12,760 bases of DNA from Irpex lacteus (taxonomy: Eukaryota; Basidiomycota; Agaricomycetes; Polyporales; Irpicaceae): assembly GCA_001986395.2 (NCBI GenBank), contig MQVO02000257.1, positions 1 through 12,760 of the forward strand. The letters run 5' to 3'. Of the stretch, positions 8,407 through 12,760 are shown in pieces (the stretch's first letter is position 1; each line of letters opens with the position of its first letter). Both the position numbers and the translations under genes were made by a program. The notes under the pieces were generated by a model, which was not told the DNA's origin, did not search any database, and worked only from the letters and a program-made list of their open reading frames with translations.

Positions 8407-8478
8407 GGGCCCTTAGCTTAATAGGTAGAGTACCGATTGTCAATCGGGGAGGTCCCAGTTCGAATCTGGAAGGGCTCG
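8407..8478 (+). tRNA. trnD: tRNA-Asp (GUC), possibly one pair short in the anticodon stem
   Basis: The cloverleaf is visible. The acceptor pairs GGGCCCT with AGGGCTC, including a G-U pair. The D arm pairs GCTT with GAGT, using wobble pairs. The anticodon loop TTGTCAA gives GTC. The T arm has the TTCGAAT loop. The anticodon stem has only four clean pairs (CCGA/TCGG) before an A-G mismatch, and the T stem has one C-A mismatch. It could be functional, a degenerate copy, or affected by missing bases. It is followed directly by GC-rich hairpins. Confidence 0.85.
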
Positions 8479-8527
8479 TATATCTCTCCCTTTTCAACCT
8501 GTTTCCTTTTTATTATATTTGGGCCAA

Positions 8528-8696
8528 GTTGCGGATTTTCACGCAACCGAGAGGTGCGTACATGCTCTCTGAAGGCGCTTGCCCTCCCCCACTGTTGTAA
8601 TTTAAACAGCTACTATTTAGTTTGACTCCAAATGAAGGCAGGGTTTGACCTGCGATTAAAACTACGCAACAATCTTACTGGTTGTAAGGTTTGTTG
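8528..8696. ncRNA. Run of consecutive strong hairpins after tRNA-Asp
   Basis: Several perfect stems follow each other: GTTGCG/CGCAAC (8528-8547), GAGAG/CTCTC (8549-8569), GGC/GCC with a 4-base loop (8574-8583), CTGTT/AACAG (8592-8609), GCAGG/CCTGC (8638-8653), and CAACAA with CTTAC / GTAAG with TTGTTG (8667-8696). The first 100 bases are far more GC-rich than the surroundings. No tRNA, RNase P P4 or group I intron core motif is recognised. It could be a structured RNA or a cluster of GC-rich mobile hairpins. The coding frame across it starts inside the tRNA and is not credible. Confidence 0.4.
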
Positions 8697-9035
8697 GGGG
8701 TCTGATTTAGTTGCTAAATTATGAATTAATAGTTTAGCAATTAAATTCATAGGGTTATCTTTACTATATTCTAATCTTAATGAATATAATCTTTCAATAT
8801 ACTCTTTAAATATATTTTATCTATCAAATTTATACCCTCTGAGAATTTCGAATTTATATCCAAGTTCTATTGCTTTTTAATATTCATAAGAAGTAATCCA
8901 TCCAGTCCAACTTCCTAATCCTGCTATAGTTCAAAGGTATTTATTATCTTTATATTCTTTAACTTTGCATATTACTAATGATTGTAAGAGTTCAAATTAA
9001 ATAATTAAATTTTTTACTCTCTTAGATACAATCAC
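8661..9035 (-). pseudogene. dpo: Remnant of plasmid-type family B DNA polymerase
   Basis: Reading the minus strand in code 4 gives NKYLWTIAGLGSWTGWITS (with TGA=Trp), then KAIELGYKFEILRGYKFD, then NIFKEYIERLYSLRLEYSK, then DNPMNLIAKLLI. This matches the palm/fingers region just before motif B in protein-primed family B DNA polymerases of fungal mitochondrial linear plasmids. Such enzymes replicate the plasmid ends. The expected motif B (NSLYG) is not reached; homology stops near 8715. In-frame TAA codons at the SYEY/KAIE and FDR/NIF positions, with no frame change, and another upstream show true decay. It is a fragment of about 100 codons from a gene that is normally around 800-1000. It indicates past plasmid integration. 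Confidence 0.75.
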
Positions 9036-9063
9036 TTTAAAGGAATAATTAATTAATAAGATA

Positions 9064-9122
9064 TTGGAGGGTACCCCTCCAACTCCCTTTATCCTTTTTT
9101 TTAATATAAAAAAAAGGGGGGA
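9064..9122. repeat. Double hairpin GC cluster
   Basis: TTGGAGGG (9064-9071) pairs with CCCCTCCAA (9074-9082). It is followed at once by a second hairpin: CTCCC plus a T-rich arm at 9083-9102 pairs with A8 and GGGGGGAG to about 9122. The first arm is one G short of a perfect palindrome. It resembles the mobile double-hairpin GC clusters known from fungal mitochondrial DNA. The assignment is by form only. Confidence 0.6.
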
Positions 9123-10085
9123 GCATTCACTGTAAGTGGATGAGGGTAGAAATATATTATATTAAATGGAACAATGGAATGATTACTTTTTATTTAATTA
9201 ATTAATTACTTAGTTAATCAGAGTTATTTCTTTATTTAATAATATAAATAGTATTCTCTATTATTTATTTAGAGAGTTAACTACCGTTCAATTAGAATTA
9301 CTCACTATTTTATAATCACTCCTTTATTTATTTATTCTTATTAGATTAAAGAATATAGATATTCTAAATTTATTTCTTTTTATTCTTTAACTTTACTCAT
9401 TTTATTTGGGGTGGATTAATGGAAATGTTTAATAATTTATTTTTTATTTTTAGTTTTTAACACTACCATCCTATTATATCAATATTGCTAATAAAGAAGA
9501 TTAATGATAGTTGACTGAACCAATCTGTACCCTGTATGATAATTTATTATTGGTAGAGATACTCTATTCTTTTTCTAATAATAATTATTTAATTAGGTAG
9601 AGTTTAAATAATTAATTTAATATACTATTAAATTAATTTATCACTCTAATTACTATTTTATCTTTAATTAATTGATAGATGAGTGTTTTACTCACTAAGA
9701 TGATACTACACATTATTTTATAAACACACAGTTATTTTATTTTAATTTGGGTCTCCCTATATTATAATTTATTTAATTTTATTTTAAGTAGAGGGTCCCA
9801 AAATAAAGTATTAACTAAGTAACTTTAAATAAATTTAATCTATCTCTTACAATAGACAGTACAATCTTAGTCCTTAAGGGAGTAACCCCATGATTACTAA
9901 TCTTTAATCTAATAATAATATTATTTTATAAGCATTATTTTAAGATTGATACAAAAGTATTATTTTAATTACTTTATAATATTTGAATTGTAGTTGATTA
10001 AATATAATTAAAATAAACTTTCTTTACTCTAAGTGTACTTTGTCAAAGGTCAGTTAGTTTATTTTAATAGTCACTACCCTCCTTC
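9123..10085. other. Long AT-rich gene-free stretch
   Basis: No gene is seen on either strand apart from short repeats. It includes a GGAACAATGGAA motif near 9169, partly repeated near 10224 as GGAACAAAATGGAACAA, and a small GAGT-loop-ACTC hairpin near 9679. The TTTGGGTCTC repeat copy at 9743 is listed separately. I see no rRNA or tRNA signature. Confidence 0.5.
9743..9801. repeat. TTTGGGTCTCCCTA repeat, copy 1, with inverted partner
   Basis: Bases 9743-9775 read TAATTTGGGTCTCCCTAT followed by ATTATAATTTATTT. The same 33 bases, with two differences, occur at 12508-12540. A partial copy ending in TTTGGGTCTC follows rps3 at 763-775. At 9788-9801 TAGAGGGTCCCAAA forms an imperfect inverted partner, so this copy can fold into a long hairpin. 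Confidence 0.75.
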
Positions 10086-10088
10086 CAT

Positions 10089-10180
10089 CCCCCAAAAAAC
10101 ATCCCCAAAAACTAGGTATTATAAATAATTCTAACTAGTTTTTTTGGGGATTATTTCTACCGCGACCCTAGTTTTTTGGG
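10089..10180. repeat. CTAG/GGGG palindromic repeat cluster
   Basis: CCCCAAAAACTAG at 10103-10115 pairs with CTAGTTTTTTTGGGG at 10135-10149 across a short AT-rich loop. A further half, CCCTAGTTTTTTGGG, lies at 10166-10180, and CCCCCAAAAAAC lies just before. Related copies are at 3659-3674 and 11931-11978, and the core AAAAACTAGTTTTT is at 6894-6907. Confidence 0.8.
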
Positions 10181-10311
10181 TTTAAATAATAACAAAAAAC
10201 TTATTCTAATAATCTCTTTTAAGAATGGAACAAAATGGAACAATCTAAGTTGAGATAAATTTGTTTACCCCCTTATTATTTCTTGCTGCAACCCACCATT
10301 CAACTCAAAAT

Positions 10312-11074
10312 TTAAGGTAAAACCCCCCCTTTTTTAATAATAATACAAAAAGGATTAATGACTAAATCACAAGTACAGGAAATCCGGTAATAAATCCAAA
10401 ATCTTTTAAAATAAAATTTATCACGGAGAAGCTTATCAGTGGTATCATAAAGATGACCATCCAATTGACCTATTGTCTGATCAATCCCTCTATCCACACT
10501 TTCATCATTAAGTACTGTTCGAGTTGTGCTAAAATAACGCTTAGCATTTGCGTTTACAAACACCTTAAAACCTTGCCCTTGACAAGCTAAATCTTTGAGT
10601 TTCCCCCCTTAACTATGACGAGCAAGATGTTACGATGAGGCACGACGTCACATATACCATCATTAACTTTCTGTTCAATAACCATAATTAGTTTATTATA
10701 GACAATTATCCCCTTATAACTAGTTAATGTATTACATTAAATTCGTACATCCTTACTATAAAATAAACCTCAACCCTCGGATGTTTTATACATTTTATAA
10801 TAGTTTGCTACAGAGCCACCTCGAACATATAGATTTATATCATACGCTGCTTTTAAATACACAAAGAAATACATTTTATAGCTCCCATAATCCTCTCCTC
10901 CATTGAAATAAATTTAAAGATTCTCCCTCCCCTAAAAATAAAAGTTAAAATAAAAAGGATAAAGTGTGTTTTATTTAAATTGGTTAATGTAAGCCCAATT
11001 TGTTTTTGACAGTTAATTCGATTAAACCTTTTTGGATTATATAAGGATGTTTTTAAACTTAATTTCTCTTCCAT
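10312..11074 (-). pseudogene. Broken unidentified gene, possible plasmid origin
   Basis: The minus strand from ATG 11074 reads MEEKLSLKTSLYNPKRFNR onward. Near 10913 it moves one frame at a T3 run (FRGGRIFKF then NGGEDYGSYKMYFFVYLKAA). It reads through a TGA (SEGWGLF) and meets an in-frame TAA at 10737-10739. It continues with VIEQKVNDGICDVVPHRN, then shifts at the G6 run (complement of 10603-10608) into QGFKVFVNANAKRYFSTTRT and RGIDQTIGQLDGHLYDTTDK, ending at about 10312. It totals about 250 codons. CGT, GAC and GTC codons give it a foreign look in places. I do not recognise the family. It lies upstream of the dpo remnant on the same strand and could be an earlier part of the same plasmid, but no polymerase or exonuclease motif is visible. 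Confidence 0.45.
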
Positions 11075-11077
11075 ATC

Positions 11078-11107
11078 AAAAGGATAAGCTTATCCTTTTT
11101 TTTTTTA
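11078..11107 (+). terminator. Perfect 22-nt palindrome with T-run
   Basis: AAAAGGATAAGCTTATCCTTTT at 11078-11099 is a perfect palindrome, and the T-run continues to about 11107. It sits four bases upstream of the minus-strand ATG at 11074. It could be a + strand end-of-transcript hairpin or a mobile palindrome. Confidence 0.5.
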
Positions 11108-11220
11108 TTTAATAATTTGTATACAAATAAACGAATCACAACTTTATCCTCGAGTTAATATATACTATGGTTATTTGTCAGTATAGTTTATTGTTAGACA
11201 CAAATAATACCCACTTTTAA

Positions 11221-11784
<564 letters not shown>

Positions 11785-11968
11785 TTATTACTATAACTAT
11801 CCTCTTACAAGAATACTGAGAGTTATAGGGGGAGTAGAAGCAGTAGTCGTATTGTTAAAGAAACATTTGCTTTGCCCATATCCTCTGGATATTATTTTAG
11901 CTTTTATAGCTTTAGTTCAATTTACCCAGACCCCACAAAAACTAGTTAGAATTAATTATAATTCCTAG
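11785..11968 (+). other. Unidentified + strand ORF between cox1 and nad1 pieces
   Basis: This frame is open from within the antisense of the cox1 segment to TAG 11966-11968. It reads DYYYNYPLTRILRVIGG, then VEAVVVLLKKHLLCPYPLD, then IILAFIALVQF, and runs into the palindromic repeat. A hydrophobic segment is present. It has no clear start and no recognised family. It looks protein-like and is probably a fragment. Confidence 0.3.
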
Positions 11969-11978
11969 TTTTTTGGGG
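11931..11978. repeat. CTAG/GGGG palindromic repeat copy
   Basis: CCCCACAAAAACTAGTTAGAA pairs imperfectly with AATTCCTAGTTTTTTGGGG around an AT-rich loop. It shares the arm and the AATTCTAACTAG flank (here in reverse complement) with the copies at 3652-3674 and 10126-10150. It sits exactly between the + strand ORF fragment and the nad1 piece, suggesting a recombination junction. Confidence 0.75.
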
Positions 11979-11996
11979 AAGCTTTATTTTAATTAA

Positions 11997-12160
11997 ATTG
12001 AGTGGTTTATCTCTCTTGTTTCTGCTCTTCTTTGTTGATGTGTAATTTCATTTGCACCTGGGTAACCATCGTAGACCACAACTATGGATTCATTCTTACA
12101 TTAGCAATTAGTAGTGTGGGTGTATTTGGTACTCTTCTTGCTGGAGACTATAATCAATAA
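11997..12160 (+). pseudogene. nad1 internal fragment with one frameshift
   Basis: Code 4 reading from 11997 gives WFISLVSALLCWCVISFAPG, with TGA as Trp. Near 12060-12064 (one base short) the next frame gives TIVDHNYGFILTLAISSVG then VFGTLLAG. This matches the conserved ND1 region around the (L)AISSxGVxGxLLAGW motif of complex I subunit 1. The expected Trp and following residues are replaced by DYNQ and a stop at 12158. About 50 codons of ND1 are present and both ends stop abruptly. It may be an exon between introns or a relocated copy. The upstream edge lies just after the palindromic repeat. Confidence 0.7.
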
Positions 12161-12507
12161 ATCAATAATAAACTATTATATTAATTCTTTTATTTTAGTT
12201 AAAAACCGGGGGGAACTGTTTACTGTATGTAACACTAACACAGTATTGGAGTAGTTATATTTCTACAAAGTATACCCTACAATTACAATCTTAACAGATA
12301 TTAACAGAGATATTAACTTGTTATAAACTTCATAATGTTAAGTTATGATTAGGTATGGTAATAAAAAATGAGATATAAAGTAAGGAATAGTAAGCTTCTA
12401 CTACTCAAACATATAAAAAAGTTTGGGGAAAAGTATATTCACAGTAATATAATGTGCAGTTTGACAGTGTAAGTGTAGTAGTTTAGCTCTTATAACTAAA
12501 AATAAAT

Positions 12508-12540
12508 TAAATTTGGGTCTCCCTATCTTATAATTTATTT
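12508..12540. repeat. TTTGGGTCTCCCTA repeat, copy 2
   Basis: This matches 9743-9775 across 33 bases with two differences. It lacks the inverted partner seen beside copy 1; GGAGAGAGGGAG follows instead. Confidence 0.75.
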
Positions 12541-12664
12541 CAGGAGAGAGGGAGTTACATTATAGAATACACATTCTTTTTGTTTACTTTTTCTTTAAGA
12601 GAACTGAAAAAACATAAAAACTACTCTAAGACTATTTAGATTACTAGCGAAACTATAAAAGTTG

Positions 12665-12716
12665 TATAACCCTTGGATTCGGTGGTTATAGAAAGCAATG
12701 ATCTCGTGATGCGAGA
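12665..12716. other. Two adjacent perfect hairpins
   Basis: TATAACC pairs with GGTTATA across a 12-base loop (12665-12690). After 11 bases TCTCG pairs with CGAGA across TGATG (12702-12716). They could be part of an RNA gene continuing beyond the window. No tRNA or rRNA signature is recognised. Confidence 0.4.
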
Positions 12717-12760
12717 AATTGACTAAGAGAAAAAATAATAAAAATGAATAAATTCAATAT

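Larger units (their letters stand above)
12161..12760. other. Gene-free AT-rich tail of the window
   Basis: No gene is recognised on either strand. It holds a second copy of the TTTGGGTCTCCCTA repeat at 12508-12540 and two neighbouring hairpins at 12665-12716. The rest is AT-rich with no coding signal that I can see. Confidence 0.5.

Noticed and set aside
8437..8625. 62-codon + strand ORF beginning inside tRNA-Asp
   Set aside because: It starts in the tRNA anticodon arm and runs through strong hairpins. The peptide has no family-like features, so it is a chance frame.

Overview
The window looks like fungal mitochondrial DNA, most likely from a basidiomycete (Agaricomycetes-type). The support is very AT-rich sequence, a single mitochondrial rps3, an nad4L-nad5 pair, a mitochondrial tRNA-Asp, and TGA read as tryptophan (genetic code 4) inside conserved cox1, nad1 and plasmid-type DNA polymerase segments. 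The species assignment is inference; the gene identities come from conserved protein motifs.

Layout. (1) 1-733: rps3, + strand. (2) about 829-3328: a + strand locus whose codon use differs from the host genes (CGN arginine codons, more G/C in third position). It first appears as several unrelated ORFs. When breakpoints are followed frame by frame it reads as one long gene of roughly 830 codons. It is interrupted by one in-frame TAA and by about seven single-base shifts, nearly all at homopolymers. I recognise no protein family in it. (3) 3329-3970: AT-rich sequence with a few coding-like scraps. (4) 3971-6318: nad5 and nad4L on the minus strand; nad5 carries two apparent single-base deletions. 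(5) 6319-7454: a 30-nt palindrome and (ATAA)n tract, then a broken + strand ORF remnant. (6) 7455-8294: an intact 279-residue membrane-type ORF on the minus strand. (7) 8407-9035: tRNA-Asp, a run of strong hairpins, and a decayed minus-strand remnant of a plasmid-type family B DNA polymerase (dpo). (8) 9036-10311: gene-free AT-rich DNA with GC-cluster hairpins and dispersed repeats. (9) 10312-12160: a recombination patchwork holding a broken minus-strand gene, a cox1 segment fused in frame to an unrelated tail, an unidentified + strand ORF and an nad1 segment. (10) 12161-12760: gene-free, with a repeat copy and two adjacent hairpins.

How it fits together: rps3, nad4L and nad5 are ordinary mitochondrial genes (ribosome and complex I). 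Much of the rest looks like accessory material gained from mitochondrial plasmids or other selfish elements, followed by recombination at short palindromic repeats that also moved pieces of cox1 and nad1. The dpo remnant directly supports past plasmid integration. The most novel item is the long, unrecognised gene at 829-3328.

Caution: frame breaks in conserved nad5, in nad1 and in the unknown genes are almost all one base short at a run of identical bases. This is the signature of homopolymer undercalling in a long-read assembly, so part of the apparent decay may be technical. The dpo remnant is different: it has true in-frame stops with no shift.
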